DNA from: an alpha proteobacterium AAP38
GTDB lineage: Bacteria; Pseudomonadota; Alphaproteobacteria; Azospirillales; Azospirillaceae
Direction of reading: 5' to 3'
DNA: 64,000 bases
Assembly: GCA_001296005.1 (NCBI GenBank)
Contig: LJHR01000004.1
Location: forward strand, 1-64,000
Below, piece after piece: positions 17,289 through 26,504 of this stretch. The notes beneath the pieces were generated by a model, which searched no databases, was not told the origin of the DNA, and saw only the letters and a list, made by a program, of their open reading frames with translations. A program made the translations under genes and the position numbers. How positions within the stretch are numbered: position 1 is the stretch's first letter; each line of letters begins with the position of its first letter.

Positions 17289-17969
17289 TCAGGCAGCGCG
17301 CAGGTTCTCGGCCACGACCTGTCCGTCGAACAGGTTGATGATGCGTGTGGCGTACTGGGCGTGCGGCATGGAGTGGGTGACCATGACGATGGTGGTGCCT
17401 TCGGCATTCAGTTCGGTCAGCATGCGCATGACCTCGTCGCCATTGGCGCTGTCCAGGTTACCGGTCGGCTCGTCCGCCAGCAGCATCTTGGGCTTGGCGA
17501 CGACGGCGCGGGCGATGGCCACGCGCTGCTGCTGACCACCCGACAGCTGCTGCGGCAGGTGACTTTCACGGTGGCCGATATTTACCTTCTCCAGGGCGGC
17601 CTTGACGCGTTCCTTGCGTTCACGCGCGGGGATGTCGTGATAGAGCAGGGCCAGTTCGACATTCTCGAACACGGTCAGCTCGTCGATCAGGTTGAAGCTC
17701 TGGAAGATGAAGCCGATATTCTTCTTGCGGATATCGGCCAGCTTGCGCTCACCGTATTTCGACACCTCCTCGCCATTGAACCAGTATTGGCCGCTGCTGG
17801 GCGTATCCAGCATGCCGACAATGTTCAGCAGCGAGGACTTGCCGCAGCCCGACGGGCCCATGATGGCGACGAATTCGCCGTCACGAACATGGATGTTCAC
17901 CGAATTCAGCGCCGTGGTTTCAACTTCCTCGGTGCGGTAGGCCTTGACCAGATCAACCAGCTTCAACAT
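17289..17969 (-). CDS. ABC transporter ATP-binding protein (MacB/LolD type)
   Basis: A 226-residue cytoplasmic ATPase that would power the six permeases. The Walker A motif GPSGCGKSS lies at about residues 38-46. The Q-loop is FIFQSFNLI, the signature is LSGGQQQRVAIARA, Walker B is MLLADEPTGNLDS and the switch is VTHS. The DEPTGNLDS form and short length are typical of the LolD/MacB/FtsE mechanotransmission group. ATG 17969 (MLKLVDLVKAY) has AAGG just upstream; the longer frame from 18038 lacks a ribosome site and family similarity. It is the only ATPase in the operon. Confidence 0.95.
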   Translation of the reverse strand: MLKLVDLVKAYRTEEVETTALNSVNIHVRDGEFVAIMGPSGCGKSSLLNIVGMLDTPSSGQYWFNGEEVSKYGERKLADIRKKNIGFIFQSFNLIDELTVFENVELALLYHDIPARERKERVKAALEKVNIGHRESHLPQQLSGGQQQRVAIARAVVAKPKMLLADEPTGNLDSANGDEVMRMLTELNAEGTTIVMVTHSMPHAQYATRIINLFDGQVVAENLRAA

Positions 17970-18017
17970 TCCCTTGGTCCTTCCTGCTAAGATTTCGTTT
18001 TCCCTCAAGCGCCGGGC

Positions 18018-18033
18018 GCCGCCATCCGGCGGC
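18018..18033. promoter_or_regulatory. Short GC hairpin between adaptor and ATPase genes
   Basis: GCCGCC-ATCC-GGCGGC forms a 6-bp stem in the 72-base gap between the adaptor and ATPase genes. Without a U-run on the minus strand it is unlikely to terminate efficiently. Confidence 0.4.
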
Positions 18034-18041
18034 ACCAAGCC

Positions 18042-19304
18042 TCAATTCAACTGGATACGATCCATGCGGATCATGTCGCCATAGGCCGACGTGACCACCC
18101 GTTCACCCTTGTCCAGGCCGCTTTTCACCTCGATCACCTGGGCATTGCGGCGACCCAGCTGGACCGAGCGCTTGGTGGCATATTTGCCGTCGGAACCGAC
18201 GACGAACAGCCACGCCCCGCCCGTATCCTGATAGAAGGCGCCGTTGGGGATCAGCAGCGCCGTGGTCGTGTCACCCAGCTTCAACCGCAGTTGCAGGCTC
18301 TGGCCAGGACGGATGTCCTTGGGCGCTTCGCCCGCGAATTCCAGTTCGACCCGGAACTGACCGTCACGGACCTGCGGGAAGATCTTGGCAACGCGCAGCA
18401 TGAAGGTGCCGGCCCCGATAGCCGCTTCCGCCGTCTGGCCGGTTGCCAGACGCGGCAGGTAGAATTCATCCACCTGCGCCACCACCTTGAACCCGTCCAT
18501 CCGGTCGATGCGGCCCAGACGCTCACCGCGCGTCTTGTTCTGGCCCACTTCGGCCTCCAGCGAGGTCAGCTGGCCATCGACCGGGGCCTTGACGATCAGA
18601 TTGTCCAGGTTGCGGCGGGCAAATTCCAGGTTCTCCTGCAATTTGCCGGTGCTCTCCTTCAGCTTGCCGAACTGTTCGTCACGCAGACGGTCGGTGACGG
18701 TCTGCGTCTCCTTCAGGACGTCGCGGCGACGCTGGAGATAGGTGTATTCGTCCTGGGCCTCGTCATACTGCGCCTGACTGATGGCCTTGGTCTTGATCAG
18801 TTCGGCACGGCGGTCCAGCGTGCGCTTCAGCTGCACCAGCTTGTATTCCACCTCCACCAGGGCCTGGCGGTTGCTGAGACGGGAGACCTCCAGGTTCAGT
18901 TCCACCGTGCGCAGCTGGTTCAACTGCTCGATCACCTGCGCTTCACGGCTGATCACCTCCAGCTGCAGGTCGGTATTGGTCAGCTCCAGCAAGGGCTGGC
19001 CCGCCTTCACGAACTGCCCCGCCTCGGCGAAGCGGCGTTCCACACGGCCCCCCTCGACACTGTCGAGGAAGATGCTGGTCAGCGGTTCAACCGACCCACG
19101 CACGGGGATGAAATCCTCGAACTGGCCCTGATTGACGGTGGATACGATCAGCCGATCCTCCGCCACGCGCACCGTCTGTCCGCCGGTGCCGCCGAACGCC
19201 ATGTAAAGGCCGCCGGCCCCCACCAGCAGGGCGATGGCCGCCCCGGCAATGGCCTTCTTGTGCTTCTGGAGACCCGTCTTCTCGATCCGGCGATCCATCG
19301 CCAT
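18042..19304 (-). CDS. HlyD/MacA-type periplasmic adaptor subunit
   Basis: A 420-residue membrane-fusion protein. A short basic cytoplasmic tail is followed by one TM helix (about 18-36). Then come a biotinyl-lipoyl-like half (VRGSVEPLTSIFLDSVEGGRV), a long coiled-coil hairpin (about 110-215, ending IVKAPVDGQL), a second lipoyl half and beta-barrel domains. It would bridge the permeases to the periplasm or an outer-membrane channel; no TolC-like gene is in the window. ATG 19304 is preferred (GGGAG 8 bases upstream) over GTG 19313. It follows the 47-residue peptide gene by 32 bases. Confidence 0.92.
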   Translation of the reverse strand: MAMDRRIEKTGLQKHKKAIAGAAIALLVGAGGLYMAFGGTGGQTVRVAEDRLIVSTVNQGQFEDFIPVRGSVEPLTSIFLDSVEGGRVERRFAEAGQFVKAGQPLLELTNTDLQLEVISREAQVIEQLNQLRTVELNLEVSRLSNRQALVEVEYKLVQLKRTLDRRAELIKTKAISQAQYDEAQDEYTYLQRRRDVLKETQTVTDRLRDEQFGKLKESTGKLQENLEFARRNLDNLIVKAPVDGQLTSLEAEVGQNKTRGERLGRIDRMDGFKVVAQVDEFYLPRLATGQTAEAAIGAGTFMLRVAKIFPQVRDGQFRVELEFAGEAPKDIRPGQSLQLRLKLGDTTTALLIPNGAFYQDTGGAWLFVVGSDGKYATKRSVQLGRRNAQVIEVKSGLDKGERVVTSAYGDMIRMDRIQLN

Positions 19305-19336
19305 GATGCCCACTCCCTACCCTTGTTTGGTGCCGG

Positions 19337-19480
19337 TCAGGCCAGCCAGTTGATCAGCACGGCCAACATCAGGCCGGCGAGCCACAGGTCCGGATGGACG
19401 CTGAGGACGGCGTCCTCCACCCGGTCCATCAGGTCCGTTCCTTCGGTGATCATTTCCAACTGCTGCTGCGCCTGACGCAT
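19337..19480 (-). CDS. 47-residue membrane-anchored peptide, first gene of ABC operon
   Basis: The frame from ATG 19480 encodes an acidic/polar N-terminal half (MRQAQQQLEMITEGTDLMDR) and a hydrophobic C-terminal end (about 32-47, LWLAGLMLAVLINWLA), as in a tail-anchored micropeptide. AGGGATGGGG lies 7 bases upstream. It sits directly after the sigma-54 promoter and before the adaptor gene. I do not recognise a family. It could be an accessory subunit, a leader peptide, or the exported peptide's precursor; none is demonstrated. Confidence 0.6.
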   Translation of the reverse strand: MRQAQQQLEMITEGTDLMDRVEDAVLSVHPDLWLAGLMLAVLINWLA

Positions 19481-19535
19481 GATCAATCCCCATCCCTTGC
19501 CGTCGGTCCCGTCGCCGGCGTTCCGGGTTTCTACT

Positions 19536-19552
19536 GGCAAGGCGCGTGCCAA
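19536..19552 (-). promoter_or_regulatory. Sigma-54 (RpoN) -24/-12 promoter for ABC operon
   Basis: On the minus strand the sequence is TTGGCACGCGCCTTGCC, a full match to the TGGCACG-N4-TTGC consensus. Transcription would start near 19525 and run into the 47-residue peptide gene 45 bases later. The expression therefore should need an enhancer-binding activator, whose gene is not in the window. Confidence 0.85.
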
Positions 19553-19596
19553 TAGGAATTTTGTTTGTTTTCAAAGAATTGGTCGCTTGGCGCGAT

Positions 19597-19629
19597 TGTT
19601 CGGAAACGAACAGTGTCCGATTTCGGACA
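19597..19629. promoter_or_regulatory. Two adjacent 16-bp palindromes, probable activator (UAS) sites
   Basis: TGTTCG-GAAA-CGAACA (19597-19612) and TGTCCGA-TT-TCGGACA (19614-19629) are perfect inverted repeats one base apart, about 45-80 bases upstream of the -24 element. A further half-site CGGACA follows near 19645. The position fits enhancer sites for a sigma-54 activator. The same DNA also lies upstream of the divergent flagellin gene. Confidence 0.7.
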
Positions 19630-19795
19630 GAGCGCAGCCCAAAGACGGACACTGGACGAACTACCACTTTTTAGGTAGACATATGTGGTTAACGTCGATG
19701 GGAAAAAGTCTCACGCCGTTGACACCGGTTTTCAGCACCAATGAAGGCCGGAGGGGCAAAAAGTCGGCCAAAGGCGGGCACGGAAGATGGGGCAA

Positions 19796-22309
19796 ATGTC
19801 GGTCAATCTGCCGGCATCTTTGCGCAGCACCACATCGATGCTGCGAACCCTTACGGCTGACCGCGAAACGGCCCTTTCCCGCCTGACCAGCGGTTTGAAA
19901 ATCAACACTGCTATCCAGGGACCACAGCAGTTTTTTGCCTCGCGCGGGCTCACGCAACGTGCGGGCGATCTCGACGGGCTGAAATCCGGAATGGCGCAGG
20001 CCATTTCAACCGTGCAGGCGGCCAGTGCTGGCGTCGCATCCGTTAAAGGTCTGCTGGATCAGGCGCGTGGCCTGACCACGGTAACGCTGGCCACCCTGGA
20101 TAACACCCCATCCGCCATCTCCATGCGCCGGGAACTGGCCCAGCAGTTTGATGGCATCCTGCGGCAGATCGACAAGTTCGTGTCCGACAGTTCCTATGGC
20201 GGCAAAAACCTGCTGATGTCCCGTCCCCCCAGCTTTGCCGCAACCGACAAGAGCGTGCGCAATGTTGGCGACATTACCGGCATTGATAAGGCCGCGATCA
20301 GCAGCGTCACATCCGCCGACAGCTATCGCGTGGCCGTCACCGGCAATGGCGCGATTTCCACCGATGCGACGGACCTGTTGCGGGCGCAGGACACACTTGG
20401 TCTGGCGCAGTTGAATCTCAGCGGGTTCAACAGCGCGACCGAAGGCCGATTTGACGACATCAAGTTCGAACTGCACGGCAAGCCCGGACGGGATGCAAAG
20501 CTGGTCGTGCTGGACGGGAACGAAAGCTGGACAACCAGTTATAGTCAGTCTGAACTGAAGGCTTTGGCGGATTCCGGCAATAAACTGGCCGTCAGCCACA
20601 GCTTCAATTCCGGGGCGCAGATCAACCTTCAGATTGACGGCAGGCTGATGGCGGAGGCGCTGGATACAAGCGGGGTCGTAAGGACCAGCCTTGTCCGCGA
20701 TGTCAACCTGACCATCAGCGTCACCAATAACCAGGGTGTGACGCTGGAGCGCAGCGCCGCAACACAGGACACCTCGATCCGTCTTCAGGAGGGGGAGAAC
20801 AGCTTCCGGTTTCCGGCCGGCACCGTGCGACTTGAGGTCGATCCGAAGACCATCCAGGGTGCGGCAGAGACAGCAGGTGGGATCACCGGGGATCTTGGGT
20901 CCTTGACCGGCGCGATCATGCCGGGCCGCCCCACGACCGAGGATCTGGCGGACACCGCCGTCAAGCTGGAGGTGGCACGATCGGGCTTTGGCGCTGGTGC
21001 CGTGGTTTTGAACCAGTATGCCGGCATCGGCGGCGGCGACCAGGTCTGGTCGCAGATTAATGGCAATCAAAGCCTTGCGTCGATCGGGGGCAATGATCCG
21101 CTCGCCAGCAAAGGCGAAATCATCATCACGCCCAGCGCCCTGGCCGGAAAGACAGCGAATGCGGTGTTTCTTTATAATCGCAGCGCCGGCGGCGGGGGCC
21201 TGACCACCGTTGCCGATGGCGATTTCGACGCTGGAGAGTTCGCCAACCCCTTCACCCAGGGTTGGCAGCAAAGCGCGCAATTATCCCTGACCTACGGCGC
21301 GGTTTCGAATGGACGCCGGACGGTCAGCATCGACGACGGGCTGGGCGGCAGCTTCAACGGCTCTGTGGAGGACAAGGGCGACGGTCAGCCCGTGGTTATC
21401 CGTTTGAGTGGCGGCGTCAATAACGGTGCCACGATCGGTCTGTTCCATAAGGATGGTAGTGCCGGCAGCCGTACGATTGATGTCCATCTGGGACTGGACA
21501 GCTATGCCGTCGCCGATGACGCCGCCACCGCCGCTGCCAGCAGCTTCACCAGCCTGGAAGGATGGTCGGGGATCGGCACCGACAGCAATGTCAGCGTCTC
21601 CATCGGCGCCAGCAACAGCGCAGGCCTGGGCCTGAGGACCATCTCTATCACCCATACCGCCATGGATGGCAGCATTGGCGTGACCGACAATCTGACCATG
21701 GGCAATGCCGCGGGGCCGACCGGCTTTACATTGTCCAGCGGCGCCCGAATTCAGTTTGATGCCGCCGCCGGTGCCAACAATTATTCCTGGCGCGTCGCCG
21801 CCATGAGCAGTACGGCCAGCCGCGCCGCAGAGCTGACGGTCCGCAGCGTCTCTTTGGGGGAGAAAGCCACCATGACAACAGAACAGGTCAGTGTTGGCAC
21901 CGCCGAGAATGATCTCACCGTCAACCTGAACGCCAATGGCAGCAGCGCCTTGGAAATCAAGGCCGTCAATTTGGGCAGCGGGCCGCTGGGGCTGGGTATC
22001 GACAATGCGGCCAATGGCTGGCGTGATCGCAGTGACGTGAACCTGGCCATCGACGACCTGGAACGCGCCAATATCCGTCTGATGTCTTCCTTGCGCAGCC
22101 TGGATGTGAACATGGACATCCTGAACACCCGGGCCGACTTCACTGCCGAGTTTTCTGAGGTCCTGCGGGATGGGTCCCGCAAGCTGGTCATTGCCGATGA
22201 TAACACCGAAAGCGCCAAGGTCCTGACCGCCGACCTCCGCCGCCAGCTGGCAACGACCATGGTCAGCCTGATGACGCAGCAGCAGCAACGTATCCTCAGC
22301 CTGTTCTGA
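19796..22309 (+). CDS. Large flagellin-family protein
   Basis: An 837-residue filament-type protein. The N-terminal D0/D1 helices are recognisable ([16 protein letters not shown], then [26 protein letters not shown], through about residue 140). The C-terminal helices (about 755-837) read [22 protein letters not shown]. Between them is a roughly 600-residue Ser/Gly/Asn-rich variable region, far longer than the 250-500 residues of common flagellins. ATG 19796 gives GGAAG/GGGG at good distance; ATG 19787 sits directly on GGAAG and is less likely. No flagellar export, cap or chaperone gene adjoins it. It could be a minor or alternative filament or a lateral flagellin. Confidence 0.85.
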   Translation: MSVNLPASLRSTTSMLRTLTADRETALSRLTSGLKINTAIQGPQQFFASRGLTQRAGDLDGLKSGMAQAISTVQAASAGVASVKGLLDQARGLTTVTLATLDNTPSAISMRRELAQQFDGILRQIDKFVSDSSYGGKNLLMSRPPSFAATDKSVRNVGDITGIDKAAISSVTSADSYRVAVTGNGAISTDATDLLRAQDTLGLAQLNLSGFNSATEGRFDDIKFELHGKPGRDAKLVVLDGNESWTTSYSQSELKALADSGNKLAVSHSFNSGAQINLQIDGRLMAEALDTSGVVRTSLVRDVNLTISVTNNQGVTLERSAATQDTSIRLQEGENSFRFPAGTVRLEVDPKTIQGAAETAGGITGDLGSLTGAIMPGRPTTEDLADTAVKLEVARSGFGAGAVVLNQYAGIGGGDQVWSQINGNQSLASIGGNDPLASKGEIIITPSALAGKTANAVFLYNRSAGGGGLTTVADGDFDAGEFANPFTQGWQQSAQLSLTYGAVSNGRRTVSIDDGLGGSFNGSVEDKGDGQPVVIRLSGGVNNGATIGLFHKDGSAGSRTIDVHLGLDSYAVADDAATAAASSFTSLEGWSGIGTDSNVSVSIGASNSAGLGLRTISITHTAMDGSIGVTDNLTMGNAAGPTGFTLSSGARIQFDAAAGANNYSWRVAAMSSTASRAAELTVRSVSLGEKATMTTEQVSVGTAENDLTVNLNANGSSALEIKAVNLGSGPLGLGIDNAANGWRDRSDVNLAIDDLERANIRLMSSLRSLDVNMDILNTRADFTAEFSEVLRDGSRKLVIADDNTESAKVLTADLRRQLATTMVSLMTQQQQRILSLF

Positions 22310-22347
22310 TATCACACCGCCGCCAGGGTCAAGCCGGGTGGCCCGGA

Positions 22348-22794
22348 TCAGGCGACCGGGTGGTCCGGACGGCGGGAGGCAGGCCAGGGCTCGCCCTGAT
22401 CCTCGATCCGGCATTCGATGGCAGAGCCCTCCAGCCGGATATCGGCGCCCCCCGACAGGCGCAGCAGCAGCGCCCCCTCCAACGGTTCCAGGGCCAGCAG
22501 CGACAGAAACTGTCCGCGCCGGGTCAGGTCCACCCCGCGACGTTTGACCTTCTCAACGCCCGTGAAGCGCACGGCGCAGCGGATGCGCGTCGGCCCCTCC
22601 CCGCCCTCATCAGGCGTGGGGCCGCCATCGGGTGCCGGACCTTCCCATTGATACCGGCTGGCCAGCAGGACGAACATCCCGTCATCGGGCAGAAAGGCCA
22701 GATCGGTGATGGGGATGATCGCGTCCTGCAACAGGGCGGAAACCACCCGCAGATCATCCGCATCCACTGCCCGAAGCCGTACCGCCGCGTTCAT
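22348..22794 (-). CDS. DUF2948 family protein
   Basis: A 148-residue protein with the DUF2948 opening ([22 protein letters not shown]) and the [11 protein letters not shown] motif, found widely in alphaproteobacteria and without known function. ATG 22794 is the third of three consecutive ATGs and has GGAGAG 6 bases upstream; 22800 is also possible. It converges with the flagellin gene, leaving a 38-base gap. In related genomes it often sits near histidine-biosynthesis or murA genes; none is here. Confidence 0.85.
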   Translation of the reverse strand: MNAAVRLRAVDADDLRVVSALLQDAIIPITDLAFLPDDGMFVLLASRYQWEGPAPDGGPTPDEGGEGPTRIRCAVRFTGVEKVKRRGVDLTRRGQFLSLLALEPLEGALLLRLSGGADIRLEGSAIECRIEDQGEPWPASRRPDHPVA

Positions 22795-23025
22795 CATCAT
22801 CTCTCCACCAGCATCCGCCGACAAAATACGGGGGTGCGGGGCACTTGCCAAGGACAAGCCCTTGATGATGGTCCCGGCTTTTGTCAGAATCCCCATCGCC
22901 GCCCACCCATGCGCGCAAGAGGGACCGCCCAGGCTGGCGACAGGGGCGGGATATTGGTAGTTTCCCGCGCATGTTCGGGCGTGCGGCCCGGACGCCCCTT
23001 TCATCGCCCGTCAGGACCCGCTCCC

Positions 23026-23706
23026 ATGAAGTTCTTCGTCGATACCGCCGACCTCGCCGAAATCCGCGATCTGGCCGATACCGGCCTGCTGGATGGCGTC
23101 ACCACCAACCCGTCGCTGGTCGCCAAGGCCGGTCGCAACTTCGTGGAACTGATCGCCGAGATCTGCGACGTCGTCGAAGGCCCGGTCAGCGCCGAAGTGG
23201 CCGCCACCGATTTCGACACGATGCTGAAGGAAGGCCGTTATCTGGCCCAGATCGCCCCGAACGTGGCCGTCAAGGTGCCGCTGACGCCGGCTGGCCTGAA
23301 GGTCTGCCGTACGCTGGCCAATGAGGGCACCATGGTCAATGTGACCCTGTGCTTCTCCGCCGCCCAGGCCATTCTGGCCGCCAAGGCCGGTGCCGCCTTC
23401 ATCTCCCCCTTCGTGGGCCGCCTGGATGATATCGGCCAGAACGGCCTGAACCTGATCCAGGAAATCGTCGAGATCTATTCCAACTACTCGGCCTTCACGA
23501 CGGAAGTGCTGGTCGCGTCGGTGCGCAACCCGATCCATGTCGTGGAATCGGCCCGCATGGGCGCCCATGTCGCCACCATGCCGCCCAGCGTCATCCGCCA
23601 GTTGGGCAACCATGTGCTGACCGACAAGGGTCTGGCCACCTTCGTGTCCGATTGGGCCAAGACCGGCCAGTCCATCCTGGATCAGCCCCTGCCCAAGCGC
23701 GGCTGA
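23026..23706 (+). CDS. tal: Transaldolase (MipB/TalC short type)
   Basis: A 226-residue class I aldolase of the short transaldolase/fructose-6-phosphate aldolase group, acting in the non-oxidative pentose phosphate pathway. The N-terminus [25 protein letters not shown], Schiff-base lysine in VAVKVPLT (near residue 85), [14 protein letters not shown] and [10 protein letters not shown] are typical. Length is standard. It is followed after 58 bases by the DUF484 gene. Confidence 0.96.
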   Translation: MKFFVDTADLAEIRDLADTGLLDGVTTNPSLVAKAGRNFVELIAEICDVVEGPVSAEVAATDFDTMLKEGRYLAQIAPNVAVKVPLTPAGLKVCRTLANEGTMVNVTLCFSAAQAILAAKAGAAFISPFVGRLDDIGQNGLNLIQEIVEIYSNYSAFTTEVLVASVRNPIHVVESARMGAHVATMPPSVIRQLGNHVLTDKGLATFVSDWAKTGQSILDQPLPKRG

Positions 23707-23764
23707 TCCGCCACGCAAGGTCGGGCTTCGACAACGATAATAATAAGGATGGAGGAAAGGCCGC

Positions 23765-24496
23765 ATGACCACCGGACCCGGACAGATCACCACCAACCCG
23801 ATGGATGAACTGACGGCCGAGGATGTGGCGGCCTTTCTGATGGACCATCCTGATTTCCTGGCGCGGCGGCCCGACCTGCTGCGCCATCTGCTGGCCCCCA
23901 CCGCCCCGGAAATGGGCCAGGGTATTGTCGATATCCGCGAACGCATCCTGGAAAAGCTGCGGGGTGAGGTGGGGCGGCTTTCCGACCAGCAGCAATTGCT
24001 GGTCGATACGACCCGCGCCAACATGATGAACCTGCGGCGCGTTCATGCCGCCGTCCTGCATCTGCTCTCCTGCCGGGGGCTGGAGGCGATGGTGCAGGCC
24101 ATCACCAGCGATCTGGCCGTCCTGCTGGACCTGGATGGGGCGGCCCTGGTGGTGGAACAGCCCGAGGGCCCCATCGCCAGCATCGGCCCCGCCGGCCTGG
24201 GCATGGCCCATCATGGCACCATCAACCGCGTCATGGGCCGCGCCGATGTGGCCCTGCAATCCGATATCCTTGGTTCGGTCGAGGTCTGGGGCCATCAGGC
24301 CGGCCTGATCCGCAGTCAGGCCCTGGTCCGCCTGCGCCTGGGTGACGGGGAAGAAGCCACACCCGCCCTGCTGGCCTTCGGCTCCGCCGAACCGGAAACC
24401 TTCCATCCCGGACAGGCGACGGACCTGCTGTTGTTCCTGTCGGGTGTGGTGGAACGCGTCATCGCCGCCTATCTGGACCCGGCACCAGCATGGTGA
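23765..24496 (+). CDS. DUF484 family protein
   Basis: A 243-residue cytoplasmic protein with a GAF-like fold predicted for the DUF484 family. The N-terminal segment LTAEDVAAFLMDHPDFLARRPDLL is the family hallmark. Its stop codon overlaps the start of xerC by 7 bases (ATGGTGA), the usual DUF484-xerC arrangement in proteobacteria, implying translational coupling. The biochemical role is not established. Confidence 0.92.
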   Translation: MTTGPGQITTNPMDELTAEDVAAFLMDHPDFLARRPDLLRHLLAPTAPEMGQGIVDIRERILEKLRGEVGRLSDQQQLLVDTTRANMMNLRRVHAAVLHLLSCRGLEAMVQAITSDLAVLLDLDGAALVVEQPEGPIASIGPAGLGMAHHGTINRVMGRADVALQSDILGSVEVWGHQAGLIRSQALVRLRLGDGEEATPALLAFGSAEPETFHPGQATDLLLFLSGVVERVIAAYLDPAPAW

Positions 24497-25431
24497 GCGT
24501 CAGCCTGGGCTTTGCGGCGCAGGCCGATCTGCACGAGGCCATCGAGCGGTGGCAGCGCTGGCTGAGCACGGAAAAGGGCGCCAGCCCGGCTACCATCCGC
24601 GCCTATAATACCGACCTTGCCGAGTTTCTGGCCTTCATGGCCGACTATCGGGAACGCAAGCCGGGCCTGAATGATCTGGGCAACATCTCCTTGATGGAAT
24701 TCCGTGCCTGGCTGTCCGCGCGCGCCATGGAAGGGGCGCAGGCCGTCACACGGGCGCGCGGCATCTCCGGCGTGCGCAATCTGTTCAAATGGCTGGACCG
24801 TCACGGCATCGTGCATAATCCCCATATCGGAGCGCTGAAGGCCCCGAAGCTGAAATCATCCCTGCCCCGTCCGTTGCATGAGAAGGATATGGGGGCATTG
24901 CTGGATGAGGCAGCCAGCCTGCCCGATGCCCCCTGGATCGGGTTGCGCGACCGGGCCTTGTTCACCCTGCTGTATGGCTGCGGCCTGCGTATTTCAGAGG
25001 CGCTGGCCCTGAACCGCAACGACCTGCCACCGGGGTCGGCCACCGTGCGCGTGCTGGGCAAGGGGTCAAAGGAACGGCAGGTGCCGGTGCTGCCCGCCGT
25101 GAATGAGGCCGTGGCAACCTATCTGGAGGCCTGCCCCTGGCAGGGAACGGACGCCATCTTCGTGGGCAGCCGGGGCGACCGGTTGAACGCATCGGTGGCG
25201 CGCAAGCAGATGCAGGCCCTGCGCGGTGCCCTGCAACTGCCCGACAGCGCCACGCCCCACGCGCTGCGCCACAGTTTCGCGACCCATCTGCTGGGCGGTG
25301 GCGCCGACCTGCGCGCCATCCAGGATTTGCTGGGCCATGCCAGCCTGTCCACCACCCAGCGCTATACCGATGTCGATACGGAAAAGCTGCTGGCCGTCTA
25401 TGCCGACGCGCATCCGCGGGCGCGGGGGTGA
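24490..25431 (+). CDS. xerC: Tyrosine recombinase XerC
   Basis: A 313-residue site-specific recombinase that with XerD resolves chromosome dimers at dif. A SAM-like N-terminal core-binding domain (about 15-105) is followed by the catalytic domain with the first Arg in GCGLRISEAL, the HALRHSFATHLL (HxxR) motif, LGHASLSTTQRYT with the second His, and the nucleophile Tyr. Its coupling to DUF484 supports XerC rather than a phage integrase. No dif-like site was recognised in the window. Confidence 0.94.
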   Translation: MVSVSLGFAAQADLHEAIERWQRWLSTEKGASPATIRAYNTDLAEFLAFMADYRERKPGLNDLGNISLMEFRAWLSARAMEGAQAVTRARGISGVRNLFKWLDRHGIVHNPHIGALKAPKLKSSLPRPLHEKDMGALLDEAASLPDAPWIGLRDRALFTLLYGCGLRISEALALNRNDLPPGSATVRVLGKGSKERQVPVLPAVNEAVATYLEACPWQGTDAIFVGSRGDRLNASVARKQMQALRGALQLPDSATPHALRHSFATHLLGGGADLRAIQDLLGHASLSTTQRYTDVDTEKLLAVYADAHPRARG

Positions 25432-25487
25432 TTGCGGGTTACACAGGCCTGTGCGACTATTCTAGTTGTTGGTGAGGAGGCTGAACC

Positions 25488-25730
25488 GTGGCCGAAGAAC
25501 CTGAGAATATCGTGCTGGCCTATCTGCGCCGCATCGACCTGAATGTGAAGGACCTCCAGCGCGGGCAGTCGGAAGTACTGAACCGATTGAACAGGCTTGA
25601 AGAAGGCGTTGCCCGAGTGCGCCCTGATCAGGCAAATGAAGCCGAAACCGTCGCCCATCTTCAGGCGCAGGTGGACCGTCTGCGCGAACAGATTGACCGC
25701 ATCAACCGCCGCATTGATCTGGTGGATTAA
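25488..25730 (+). CDS. Small coiled-coil protein, unknown function
   Basis: An 80-residue acidic protein (begins MAEEPENIVLAYLRRIDLNV) almost wholly helical, with heptad-like Leu/Ile/Val spacing (VLNRLNRLEEGV, LQAQVDRLREQIDRINRRIDLV). Similar small proteins occur next to unrelated genes in alphaproteobacteria; no function is known to me. GAGGAGG-like sequence lies 10 bases before the ATG. It ends overlapping the racemase stop by 3 bases, convergent. Confidence 0.7.
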   Translation: MAEEPENIVLAYLRRIDLNVKDLQRGQSEVLNRLNRLEEGVARVRPDQANEAETVAHLQAQVDRLREQIDRINRRIDLVD

Positions 25731-26416
25731 CCCATCGCCCAATCGGCAATCGCCGCCGCATGGATGGTGGTCGTATCGAACAGGGGCAGGTCGGTATCCG
25801 GCGGCCCGATCAGCATCGTGATCTCGGTACAGCCCAGGATCACCCCCTGGGCGCCTGCCGCCCGCAGTCCCGCGATGATGCGTCTGTAGCTGTCGCGGGA
25901 ACTGTCCTTGACCTGCCCCCGGCACAGTTCCTCATAAATGACGCGGTGAACCTCCGTCCGGTCGGCCTCTTCCGGGGTCAGGATATCCAGGCCGCCGGCG
26001 GACAGGCGGGCGCGGTAGAAATCCTGTTCCATGGTGAAACGGGTGGCCAGCAGCGCCACGCGGGACAGGCCGGCGGCGCGGATGGTCGCCGCCGTCACAT
26101 CGGCAATGTGGATCAGGGGCAGGCCGGTGGCGGCCACCACCTCGTCCGCCATCTTGTGCATGGTGTTGGTGGCAATGGCCAGCGCCTCTGCCCCCGCCGC
26201 CGTCAGGTCGCGGGCGGCGCCCACCATCATGGCGGTCAGCCCATCCCAGTCGCCCGCCGCCTGCATGGCGGCAACGGGTGCGAAATCAACCGAATGGATC
26301 AGCAGCGGGGCCGAGGACAGTCCACCTTGTACCGCGCGCACCCGTTCATTGATCAGCCGATAGTAAAGCTGGGTGGATTCCCAGCTCATGCCGCCGATGA
26401 TGCCGATGCGCCGCAT
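25727..26416 (-). CDS. Aspartate/glutamate racemase family, YgeA type
   Basis: A 229-residue racemase. GIIGGMSWESTQLYY opens the Rossmann-like first domain. The first catalytic position is Thr83 in ATNTMHKMAD and the second Cys196 in ILGCTEI, the Thr/Cys pair reported for E. coli YgeA rather than the Cys/Cys pair of classical Asp/Glu racemases. Broad-specificity amino-acid racemization is therefore likely. ATG 26416 (MRRIGIIGG) is chosen; the longer frame adds unrelated residues. It is an isolated gene. Confidence 0.88.
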   Translation of the reverse strand: MRRIGIIGGMSWESTQLYYRLINERVRAVQGGLSSAPLLIHSVDFAPVAAMQAAGDWDGLTAMMVGAARDLTAAGAEALAIATNTMHKMADEVVAATGLPLIHIADVTAATIRAAGLSRVALLATRFTMEQDFYRARLSAGGLDILTPEEADRTEVHRVIYEELCRGQVKDSSRDSYRRIIAGLRAAGAQGVILGCTEITMLIGPPDTDLPLFDTTTIHAAAIADWAMG

Positions 26417-26504
26417 GGGGACTGCCTTGCAGAAAGGATGGATAGCTTCTGCTTGAGGCCAAATGCGCCCCCGCCGCAATGGCGAACTTGTCCTGACGAC
26501 AAGC

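Noticed and set aside
19719-19747. TTGACA-N17-TGAAGG as a sigma-70 promoter for the flagellin
   Set aside because: The -10 hexamer is poor and no flagellar sigma motif was found; one good -35 match is not enough.
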